DNA of 12,459 nucleotides from Methylocystaceae bacterium (GTDB lineage Bacteria; Pseudomonadota; Alphaproteobacteria; Rhizobiales; Beijerinckiaceae), in the NCBI GenBank assembly GCA_003152255.1, contig PLZT01000244.1, forward strand, positions 1 to 12,459, read 5' to 3'. Shown one piece after another: positions 6,164-12,459 of this stretch. Each line of letters starts with the position of its first letter. Position 1 is the first letter of the stretch. Made by a program: the position numbers and the translations under genes. Under the pieces are notes generated by a model. It had not been told where the DNA came from. It ran no database searches and saw only the letters and a list, made by a program, of their open reading frames with translations.

Positions 6164-8248
6164 GAAGACACGTCCTCATCCATTGCTCCGTCCTTCGACA
6201 CACCGCGCCCTCCCAAGCCCAGATATTCCGTCCGCGTAGGCGTCACCGGCCATCGTCCCGACCAATTGCAACAAGACGCGACGCCCCGCGCGCGGGACGA
6301 CTTGCTAAGCCTGTTCGCGGCCATCGAAACAGCGGCGGTGAGGAATTTGGAAAGCAACTCCCAATGGTATGAGCCGAGCAGGCCGGCAATTCGCCTGGTT
6401 TCCTCGCTCGCGGAAGGCGGCGATCAACTCGCCGCGGAAATCGTGGCGCGAGAATTCCGAGCGCGCGCCGACGAGGGTCAAATGCGGCCCCGCTCCGCCG
6501 ATTGGTCGATCGACGCAATTTTGCCCGCGCCGAAAGTAGATTACGTCGCCGCATCCCGCTTGTCGGCGCGATCCGAGCCGGGACAGCCAGTCGATGTCGC
6601 CGGTCAGTTTCTCGCCGCTTTCGCGCTTGCCGACCGGCTCGTCGAATTACCCTTGCTGACCCACGACGGCGCGCCGGCGGATGGCGGAGACAAGCCTGGG
6701 CCGCCGCCAGGCGGCTTGCAAACTTCACAACCGTTGGGCCCGACGAAAACACTCGACTACCACCTGGCGGCGCGCTTCATGATTTGGCACATCGATGTTC
6801 TCGTCGCCGTGTGGAACCGCGAACCTGGTTCCGGTCCTGGAGGAGCCGCGGAGGTGGCGCGCCTGGCCTTTGAGTCCGGCGTGCCCGTGATTGTCGTCGA
6901 CCCCGAAGGTTCAACCCCGCCGCGTCGACTTATCGAAATTGACGAGAGCGGCGCCGGCGAACTCGACGACGCCGATTGCCGGCGCGCGGGCATGTTCGAA
7001 GAAATTTTCAGCACGCTGTTCGCCGTTCCGATCGAAGCGGAATCGGAACATTCGAATGGCGGCGAAGAGCCCGACAAACTGCTCAAGGGATTCCTCGCCG
7101 AATCCTGGCCCGAGAATCGGGGTCCCGCCGCCTTCGATCTGCTCAAGACGATCGCGAGCGGTCATTGGCCAAGACATTTTTGGCGACTGCCGATTGATCC
7201 GCAAGGGCGGCGTCAAGGCGAGTGGGACAATTTCCTAAAAGAAGTCTCGCCCGGCCCCGCGCTCGATAAGGCTTTGCGGGAAAAGCTTCTTCCCCGCTTC
7301 GTCTTCGCCGACGAGTTGGCGGTCCTCTATGCGAACAAGTACCGCTCGGCTTATCTCTCCGTCTATTCTTGGGCCGCGATCGCCGTTTGGGTCGCGCTGC
7401 TCGGCTTCGCGCCGCAGACGAGCCTTGACCCTCTGTGCTTCAAGTTGATTTTGGCCGTGATCGAAATTTGCATTATCGTCTACATCAGCTTGAAGGTGCG
7501 TTTCGGCAGAGGCAAGAAGTGGCACCGGCGATGGCTCGATTACCGAGCGCTGGCGGAAACGCTGCGGCACGTGCGCTTTCTCGCCTGCGCCGGCATGTTC
7601 GGCGGCAAGCCGACCGCCGCCGAGGAACGTTCGGCATGGTGGCTCTGGTACTTGCGCGCCACGATGCGCGAGATCGGGCCGCCGGACGGACAACTCGACG
7701 CGGTCGCGATTCATGCGATCCTATGGGGCACGCGGACGGAAGAACTTCAGCCGCAGAGGGAATATCATAAAGGCGTTATCCGCGTGTTCAAGCGCATTGA
7801 ACATATCATCCATAGGATGGAGCTTGGCATCGTCACGCTGACGGTCCTCGTTCTAGCTGGTTTTATCGTCGTCGTAGGATGGTATTGGTTCGATCAAGCG
7901 AGAACGACAGGAGATTATGCGTTCGTGTTCAAGCAGGGCGAGGATGGCCCGATGGCGTGGGTTTATCAGTTAAAACCCTGGGTTTCGATTATTGCCGCAG
8001 GCTTGCCGGCGGTCGGAGCGGCGCTTGGCGGGATTAAGTTCACGGGCGAATTCCGGAGCACGGCGCTTCGTTCCACCGCCATGGTCAGCGCGATCGACGA
8101 CCTTGAAGAACGCTATGACGCGATGCTCCGCGGGACCAAATTCAAGGACGCGCGCCGTCTGCTGTTGAGCACCGCGAGCGTTCTAGCGGAGGACATCAAC
8201 GCTTTCCGCGCGATCTTCGGACAGCGCAATCTCACGCTGCCGGCTTAA
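6161..8248 (+). CDS. SLOG-like nucleotide-binding protein with two pairs of membrane helices
   Basis: This is a 695-residue protein of two parts. The N-terminal part (about 20-290) resembles the SLOG/LOG Rossmann-like superfamily. It has VGVTGHRP at 26-33, LVSSLAEGGDQLAAE at 79-93, a helix with WHIDVLVAVWN (209-219), and a Gly-rich loop GPGGAAEVARLA (225-236) leading to VPVIVVDPEG. SLOG domains bind or sense nucleotides or NAD-like ligands. The C-terminal part has four predicted membrane helices in two pairs, about 397-416 with 426-445, and 555-576 with 606-625. Each pair is followed by a charged helix: WLDYRALAETLRHVRF at 458-473 and EFRSTALRSTAMVSAIDDLE at 630-649. This resembles the SLATT type of two-helix membrane effector, here apparently doubled. 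The start is TTG 6161. The next gene follows after 47 bases on the same strand. The family assignment is from motif recognition; the function is inferred. Confidence 0.75.
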   Translation: MEDTSSSIAPSFDTPRPPKPRYSVRVGVTGHRPDQLQQDATPRARDDLLSLFAAIETAAVRNLESNSQWYEPSRPAIRLVSSLAEGGDQLAAEIVAREFRARADEGQMRPRSADWSIDAILPAPKVDYVAASRLSARSEPGQPVDVAGQFLAAFALADRLVELPLLTHDGAPADGGDKPGPPPGGLQTSQPLGPTKTLDYHLAARFMIWHIDVLVAVWNREPGSGPGGAAEVARLAFESGVPVIVVDPEGSTPPRRLIEIDESGAGELDDADCRRAGMFEEIFSTLFAVPIEAESEHSNGGEEPDKLLKGFLAESWPENRGPAAFDLLKTIASGHWPRHFWRLPIDPQGRRQGEWDNFLKEVSPGPALDKALREKLLPRFVFADELAVLYANKYRSAYLSVYSWAAIAVWVALLGFAPQTSLDPLCFKLILAVIEICIIVYISLKVRFGRGKKWHRRWLDYRALAETLRHVRFLACAGMFGGKPTAAEERSAWWLWYLRATMREIGPPDGQLDAVAIHAILWGTRTEELQPQREYHKGVIRVFKRIEHIIHRMELGIVTLTVLVLAGFIVVVGWYWFDQARTTGDYAFVFKQGEDGPMAWVYQLKPWVSIIAAGLPAVGAALGGIKFTGEFRSTALRSTAMVSAIDDLEERYDAMLRGTKFKDARRLLLSTASVLAEDINAFRAIFGQRNLTLPA

Positions 8249-8283
8249 CGAAAGCGCCCACCCGCCAAGCCTCCCGACGCGCC

Positions 8284-8290
8284 AAAGGAG
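8284..8290 (+). promoter_or_regulatory. strong ribosome binding site of the second operon gene
   Basis: AAAGGAG lies five bases before ATG 8296. It is the best Shine-Dalgarno match in the window. With a 47-base gap from the previous stop and no hairpin between, it supports translation of both genes from one transcript, possibly with more of the second protein. Confidence 0.75.
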
Positions 8291-8295
8291 CGGCC

Positions 8296-9636
8296 ATGAA
8301 ATCCGTCTGTTTCGTCCTGATGCCCTTTGGCGTGAAGCCGGACGCCTCCGGGCGCGCGATTGATTTCGACCTCGTCTATAAGAATATTTTCAAACCGGCG
8401 ATCGAACATGCCGGCCTTCTCCCCATCCGCGCGGACGAAGAGCAGTCGCACGGTTTCATCCACAAATTGATGTACGAGCGCCTGCTGCTGTCCGAATATG
8501 CGGTCGCCGACCTGACTATTCTCAACGCCAATGTCTATTATGAACTCGGTGTTCGTCACGCCGCGCGGCCCGCCACGACGATCATGACCATGGCCGATCA
8601 GACCGGGCTTCCCTTCGATGTCACGGGCCTGCGCGCCTTCACCTATTCGCTCGACGCGGACGGCAAGCCCAGCGACGCGAGCGGCGCGTCCAATTTGATT
8701 GGCGAGCGGCTTAAAGGTTGTATCGCGCGCGATCTTGTCGACAGTCCGCTCTACCAACTCGTCGACGCGTTGCAGCCGCCGCCGATCGACCGCGAACGCA
8801 CCGACGTTTTTCGCGAACGGGCCGCTTATTCGGCGGAAACGAAGACGCGTCTGGCGAACGCCCGCGCCGCGGGCAAGATTGACGCGATCGAGGCGGCGGA
8901 GGAATCGCTTGGCGACGCATCCGGGCTGGAGGCCGGCGTCGCCATCGATTTGCTGCTCTCCTATCGGGCCGTCGGCGGCTACCAGAAGATGCTCGATCTG
9001 GTCGCCCGGATGGACCAGACTCTGGCGCGGACGATCCTGGTGCGCGAGCAACTCGCCTTCGCGCAAAATCGCCTCGGCCAGTCGCGCGAGGCGGAGGCGA
9101 CGCTGAAACAGATCATCGCCGCGCGCGGCCCGTCGAGCGAGACCAACGGTCTGCTGGGGCGCGTCTATAAGGACCGCTGGGAAAAAGCCGCGAAGGCCGG
9201 GGACGTCTTTACCGCCAGATCGCTGCTCAAGCAGGCGATCGAAACCTACCTCGAAGGCTTCGAAGCGGATTGGCGCGACGCCTATCCGGGGATCAACGCG
9301 GTGACGCTGATGGAGATCGCCGACGATCCCCGCCGACACGCGCTCATTCCCGTGGTGCGCTATGCGGCGCAGCGCCGACTCGCCCGCAAGGGGCAGGCCG
9401 ATTACTGGGACTATGCGACACGTGTCGAACTCGCCATTCTCGCGACCGACGACAATGGCGCCGCCGATGCGCTTGGCGACGCCCTGACCAACGCGCGCGA
9501 GAAATGGGAGCTGGAAACGACGGCCCGCAATCTTCGCCTCATCGCGGAGGCGAGAGCTGCGAGAGGAACCGGGGCTAGCGGGGTCGATCCCGTGTTGGCG
9601 GAACTGACGAAGCGGATCGGAACTTTTGAAGGTTAG
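8296..9636 (+). CDS. deoxyribosyltransferase/TIR-like domain fused to ASK-type TRAFs-binding region
   Basis: This soluble 446-residue protein has no signal or membrane helix. The N-terminal domain (1-150) has FVLMPFG (6-12), RADEEQSHGFIHKLMYERLL (45-64), ADLT (71-74) and NANVYYELGVRHA (77-89). This is the layout of the nucleoside deoxyribosyltransferase-like fold, related to TIR domains. Glu83 in YELG is the likely catalytic or ligand-contacting residue. After a linker (DSPLYQLV; DVFRERAAYS), the C-terminal part (about 185-440) is helical and TPR-like. It carries LLGRVYKDRWEKA (286-298) and YLEGFEADWRDAYPGINAVTL (318-338), closely resembling the MAP3K TRAFs-binding region (DUF4071) of eukaryotic ASK kinases. 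It is thus a candidate nucleotide- or NAD-cleaving or -sensing protein with a regulatory helical scaffold. Its partner is presumably the SLOG membrane protein encoded just upstream. Catalysis is inferred, not shown. Confidence 0.78.
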   Translation: MKSVCFVLMPFGVKPDASGRAIDFDLVYKNIFKPAIEHAGLLPIRADEEQSHGFIHKLMYERLLLSEYAVADLTILNANVYYELGVRHAARPATTIMTMADQTGLPFDVTGLRAFTYSLDADGKPSDASGASNLIGERLKGCIARDLVDSPLYQLVDALQPPPIDRERTDVFRERAAYSAETKTRLANARAAGKIDAIEAAEESLGDASGLEAGVAIDLLLSYRAVGGYQKMLDLVARMDQTLARTILVREQLAFAQNRLGQSREAEATLKQIIAARGPSSETNGLLGRVYKDRWEKAAKAGDVFTARSLLKQAIETYLEGFEADWRDAYPGINAVTLMEIADDPRRHALIPVVRYAAQRRLARKGQADYWDYATRVELAILATDDNGAADALGDALTNAREKWELETTARNLRLIAEARAARGTGASGVDPVLAELTKRIGTFEG

Positions 9637-9686
9637 TTGGTCGTTCGAGCGAACTCCGCCTTCCTGTCCGGACATTCGCGGCGGCC

Positions 9687-9719
9687 CCGGTCGAGCGGCG
9701 GACGATCTCGGCTCGCCGG
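9687..9719. terminator. possible terminator hairpin between convergent genes
   Basis: ccgg-cgagc (9687-9696, with T9691 bulged) can pair with gctcgccgg (9711-9719), giving nine pairs with a 14-base loop between the convergent gene ends at 9636 and 9747. No T tract is present on either side. A perfect palindrome tgtccggaca (9665-9674) lies nearby. Either could help end transcription from both directions; evidence is weak. Confidence 0.3.
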
Positions 9720-9746
9720 ATAGGAAGATCGATCAGCCCGTCAAGT

Positions 9747-10838
9747 TCAGGCGCCGAGGAACTCCGTCAGGATCGGCTCCATGCGGCGACGAAACGCGCT
9801 AAAACAAAAATTCGCGCGCCAATGCTCGCGCCCGTTTTCGCCAAATTGACGAGCGAGGGCTTTATCCGACAGCAGTTCGATTGTTCGCCGCGCGAGTTCG
9901 CCCTCCCGCTCGAGATCGACATTATAGCCGGTGACGCCATCAAGATTGATTTCCTGGCCGGCATCCTGGGTGGAGGCGATCACCGGCAAACCACGGCGCA
10001 TCGCTTCGATATACACCAACCCAAACCCTTCCTGGCGGCTGGGCATCGCAAAAACATGGGCGCGAGACCAGAGCGCGTCTATCTGGCTTTGGGGCAGAAA
10101 GCCCGTGAACTCGATATTGCTTGCCGCCGCGGACGCGGCCGCCCGAGCGCGCAATATGCCCAGGCCATCGCCGCCGCCGGCGATCAGCAATCGCGCATCG
10201 GGTATCGCGGCGATGACGCTGGGCCAGCAGTCGATCAGTTCGACATGCCCCTTATACATCTCGGACGCGTCAACCCGCGCCAGAATCAGAGCGGTCGGAG
10301 GACCGCCGAAATCGCTTGGCGCCTCGGGAAGATCGTTTTCTTCCGTGGCCAACCAACAAACCTTGGCTCTTTGCGCGGATGGCAAGAGTTCGGCCGCGCG
10401 CCGGCGGGTGAAGTCGCTGATCGACAACAACAGGCTGGCTTCCTCGATCCTTCGCCCGTAGTCGCCGCGCATTCGGGGGCTCCAAACGTCGATTCCGAGC
10501 ATCCACACCGCATAGGGGCGGCGCAGCATCGGCAAGAGACAGTGAGCGCGCGCCATGCCGACGTGATTGTAAATGAAATGGGAGCGCGTGATCCCGTTCG
10601 TCCAGCAGCGGAACGCGAAATCGGCTCGGCTGCCCGCCGCCGTGCGCGACGTGAGGTTGAAATCCCTGATCGGCTCTTGGTCGCTTAGCGCGAGCAAATC
10701 CGCGTCGAGGCCGATGTCGGCGGCGAGTCGCGCCAGCAATCTTCCCACTCGGGCGGCCCCGCCGCGCTCCAGCGAGAAAGACTCCGAAGCCACGAGAAGC
10801 TTTCGTCCATCAACCGCCCGCCCGTTGCAATTCGTCAT
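9747..10838 (-). CDS. glycosyltransferase, GT4-type
   Basis: This 363-residue protein has the GT-B two-domain plan. The N-terminal acceptor half begins with LERGGAARVGRLLARLA (23-39), the Gly-rich loop of GT4 enzymes. The C-terminal donor half has ILARVDASEMYKGH (185-198, conserved basic Lys196) and IEFTGFLPQSQIDALWSRA (242-260). It also has MPSRQEGFGLVYIEAMRRGLPVIAS (265-289), where Glu270 and Glu278 form the E-x7-E motif that contacts the nucleotide-sugar. It should transfer a sugar from a nucleotide donor onto a growing glycan at the cytoplasmic side of the membrane; donor and acceptor cannot be read from sequence. ATG is at 10836-10838, with GGA about nine bases upstream. It lies 104 bases after an asparagine synthase-like gene on the same strand, suggesting an exopolysaccharide or surface-glycan locus. 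Confidence 0.88.
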   Translation of the reverse strand: MTNCNGRAVDGRKLLVASESFSLERGGAARVGRLLARLAADIGLDADLLALSDQEPIRDFNLTSRTAAGSRADFAFRCWTNGITRSHFIYNHVGMARAHCLLPMLRRPYAVWMLGIDVWSPRMRGDYGRRIEEASLLLSISDFTRRRAAELLPSAQRAKVCWLATEENDLPEAPSDFGGPPTALILARVDASEMYKGHVELIDCWPSVIAAIPDARLLIAGGGDGLGILRARAAASAAASNIEFTGFLPQSQIDALWSRAHVFAMPSRQEGFGLVYIEAMRRGLPVIASTQDAGQEINLDGVTGYNVDLEREGELARRTIELLSDKALARQFGENGREHWRANFCFSAFRRRMEPILTEFLGA

Positions 10839-10860
10839 AAATAAAATTCCATTCTATCGT

Positions 10861-10905
10861 CCGTCCCGACGGGGAGCGGACTTTGTTCAACGCGCGGCGG
10901 GACGG
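10861..10905 (-). repeat. 8-bp inverted repeat in the asparagine synthase-glycosyltransferase gap
   Basis: ccgtcccg (10861-10868) is the inverse complement of cgggacgg (10898-10905), with 29 bases between. It lies in the 104-base leader of the glycosyltransferase gene. It could be a weak attenuator or a regulator site, but an 8-bp repeat with a long loop in GC-rich DNA may be chance. Confidence 0.25.
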
Positions 10906-10942
10906 TTCTCGCCCGCCCCCGAGACTGAATCATTGTCGGCGT

Positions 10943-12459
10943 CTAATCGCCGCCAGCGAAAGAGGGCCCGCTCGCGCAACCTTCGAGCCGAGCCGCGGAA
11001 TCCGTCCGACTGGGAGGGGATTTTTGATCGATAAAACGCCGGAGCCATAGCTCCACGAGAACGATGGACAAAATGAGATAGGCTCCGTCGCGGCGCCCTT
11101 CGATCGTATCGTCAAGCACGCGCCTCACGGCGACCGGATCGAAGACGCCGCGTTCGCCAAAGCTCCGAGAACCGATGACATCCTCCACCACGCCGCGCAA
11201 GCGCCCCACGACCCACAATCGCACGGGAGCGCCAAACCCGGTCTTTTTTCGGGTCAACACGGAGCGGGGCAAGCGGGCGGCGACGGCCTGCTTGAATATC
11301 CACTTCTCCTCGGTCAAGGTTGTTTTGAGCCGCCAGGAAACCGCCCCGGCGAAATCCACCAGCCGCTGATCGATCAGCGGCACGCGCACTTCGACGCCAT
11401 GCGCCATGCCGGCCTTGTCGGTGTAATTTAAATTGTGGTCGGGCAGGAAGCCGCGCATCTCGAGATCGAGCATGCGCTCGACCAGCGGACGCCCTTTCGA
11501 GCGTTCGCAGGCGGCCTCGAGCCAGTCCGTCGCGCCCTCCTCCGCCAATCTAGTCCGAACATCGGAATGAAGGCATTCGATCGCGGCGGAACGCGGGTTG
11601 AATTCGAAAGCCTTGACCAGAAAGGCTTCGTCGTCTCCGTCGAGCATATAGCCGAGTTTCGCGAGCCGCCGTCGCAGTGGCCCGGCGCCGATCATGGCGG
11701 CCGCGTCCAGCAGCGAATGAAGTACTTTTCCCGTTCCCCGAGGCGTTCGCGCGCGCAAAGCCGCCGCTTTGTGGCGTCGATAGCCCGAAAAAACGTCGTC
11801 GCCGCCCACGCCTCCGAGCAGCACCTTCACTCCGTCGGCGCGCGAGGCCTTGGCGATTTCGGCGACATATAACGCCGCCGGATCCGCTTCGGGTTCGTCG
11901 AGCATGTAGGCGAGGTCTTCGAGATCCTCGCCGGTTGGAGGCGAGACGATGACGGGCGTGAGGGGAACGCTCAGTCGCCGCGCCACCTCGCGAGCATGGG
12001 CGAGGTCGTCGTCGAATCCCTCTCCAGCCATGTCCTCGCCGTCGAAACCGACGCAATAGGTTTGCCGCGGCGCATGGCCCGTCGCGACCATCGACGCCAC
12101 CACGGCGCTGGAGTCGACGCCTCCGGAGAGGAAGGCGCCGATTGGCACATCGCTGAGGCATTGATCGCCGACAACTTCGTCGACGAGTTCGCCGAGTCGG
12201 GAAATGGTTTCGCGCGTGCTCGCGGGGGTAGTCGTCGCGACCGGGCTCTTGGCCTGTTCATGCCACTGAGTGATCAGAAAGCCGGCGCGGTCCGCCTTAA
12301 AAAAATGCCCCGGAGGAAGCTTGCGCACGTCACGCAGCAATGTGCGTTCGCCGGGGCTCCAAAGATAGGTGAGATAATCGCTGAGCGCCTTGAAATCCAG
12401 ACCGGCGCCGACGCCAGGAACAGAGATCAACGCTTTCAACTCCGAGGCGAAGGCCACGC
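10943..12459 (-). CDS. asparagine synthase (glutamine-hydrolysing)-like protein, 5' end outside the window
   Basis: About 505 C-terminal residues of an AsnB-like protein are present. The visible N-terminus, VAFASELKAL, matches the end of the glutamine amidotransferase domain, so roughly 130 residues including the catalytic N-terminal Cys are missing off the right edge. The first codon seen as a start (GTG at 12457-12455) is simply an internal Val. The synthetase domain is well preserved: the pyrophosphate loop LSGGVDSSAVV (110-120, counting from that Val), the DEPEADPAALY segment, and LLGGVGGDDVFSGYRRH. The reaction would be ATP-dependent amide transfer from glutamine to aspartate or another carboxylate. 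In polysaccharide clusters such paralogues often modify sugars or glycan substituents rather than serve asparagine supply, and the adjoining glycosyltransferase gene favours that reading. A charged Ser/Arg-rich C-terminal tail follows the last conserved helix. Confidence 0.88.
   Translation of the reverse strand, partial: VAFASELKALISVPGVGAGLDFKALSDYLTYLWSPGERTLLRDVRKLPPGHFFKADRAGFLITQWHEQAKSPVATTTPASTRETISRLGELVDEVVGDQCLSDVPIGAFLSGGVDSSAVVASMVATGHAPRQTYCVGFDGEDMAGEGFDDDLAHAREVARRLSVPLTPVIVSPPTGEDLEDLAYMLDEPEADPAALYVAEIAKASRADGVKVLLGGVGGDDVFSGYRRHKAAALRARTPRGTGKVLHSLLDAAAMIGAGPLRRRLAKLGYMLDGDDEAFLVKAFEFNPRSAAIECLHSDVRTRLAEEGATDWLEAACERSKGRPLVERMLDLEMRGFLPDHNLNYTDKAGMAHGVEVRVPLIDQRLVDFAGAVSWRLKTTLTEEKWIFKQAVAARLPRSVLTRKKTGFGAPVRLWVVGRLRGVVEDVIGSRSFGERGVFDPVAVRRVLDDTIEGRRDGAYLILSIVLVELWLRRFIDQKSPPSRTDSAARLEGCASGPSFAGGD

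Noticed and set aside
5868..6239. 123-residue plus-strand frame before the SLOG gene
   Set aside because: It overlaps the SLOG gene start out of frame, lacks a convincing ribosome binding site and has no recognisable motif or sensible composition.
8245..9675. 476-residue minus-strand frame covering the second gene of the SLOG operon
   Set aside because: The plus-strand frame has clear conserved motifs and a strong ribosome binding site; the antisense frame shows only complementary-strand composition.
9822..10688. 288-residue plus-strand frame within the glycosyltransferase gene
   Set aside because: The minus strand carries a full GT4 protein with E-x7-E; the plus-strand frame is its shadow.
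1..12459. CRISPR array, tRNA or rRNA gene, insertion sequence or phage attachment site
   Set aside because: Looked for on both strands; no spaced direct repeats, cloverleaf, rRNA-like stretch, transposase motif or matching flanking repeats were recognised by eye.

Overview
The window is GC-rich DNA with Gram-negative, alphaproteobacterial character: dense short operons, Tat- and Sec-type export signals, GC-biased third codon positions and long spurious antisense frames. The gene families would fit the Hyphomicrobiales (rhizobial or methylotroph-like lineages), but no ribosomal RNA or other decisive marker is present, so this placement is inference. No tRNA, rRNA, CRISPR array, insertion sequence or attachment site was found.

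Left region (1-5748, all + strand): an extracytoplasmic redox and enzyme gene row. It holds the 3' part of a DUF1501 protein, a truncated cupredoxin-like remnant, a small exported c-type cytochrome with a C-terminal CxxCH, a Tat-type dienelactone hydrolase family protein, an exported rhodanese-like protein with Ser where the catalytic Cys should be, an exported PrxQ/BCP-type peroxiredoxin, a class II (c'-like) cytochrome c, and a cytochrome b561-type membrane protein. Almost every product is predicted to act in the periplasm or inner membrane. Three gene junctions carry strong GC-rich hairpins without T tracts. The c' cytochrome and the b561 protein plausibly form an electron-transfer pair; the common purpose of the whole row is unknown.

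Middle region (5749-9640, + strand): a 412-base gap without a convincing gene, then a two-gene operon. The first gene (TTG start) encodes a 695-residue protein with an N-terminal SLOG-like nucleotide-binding domain and two C-terminal pairs of membrane helices. The second encodes a soluble 446-residue protein with an N-terminal nucleoside-deoxyribosyltransferase/TIR-like fold and a C-terminal helical region resembling the TRAFs-binding region of the eukaryotic ASK (MAP3K5) kinases. The pairing of a nucleotide sensor, membrane segments and a possible nucleotide-cleaving domain resembles nucleotide-centred conflict or stress systems. It is the best candidate in the window for a poorly described system.

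Right region (9747-12459, - strand): a GT4-type glycosyltransferase preceded by the C-terminal two thirds of a glutamine-hydrolysing asparagine synthase-like protein that runs off the right edge. This combination is typical of exopolysaccharide or surface-glycan clusters, and the cluster probably continues beyond 12459.
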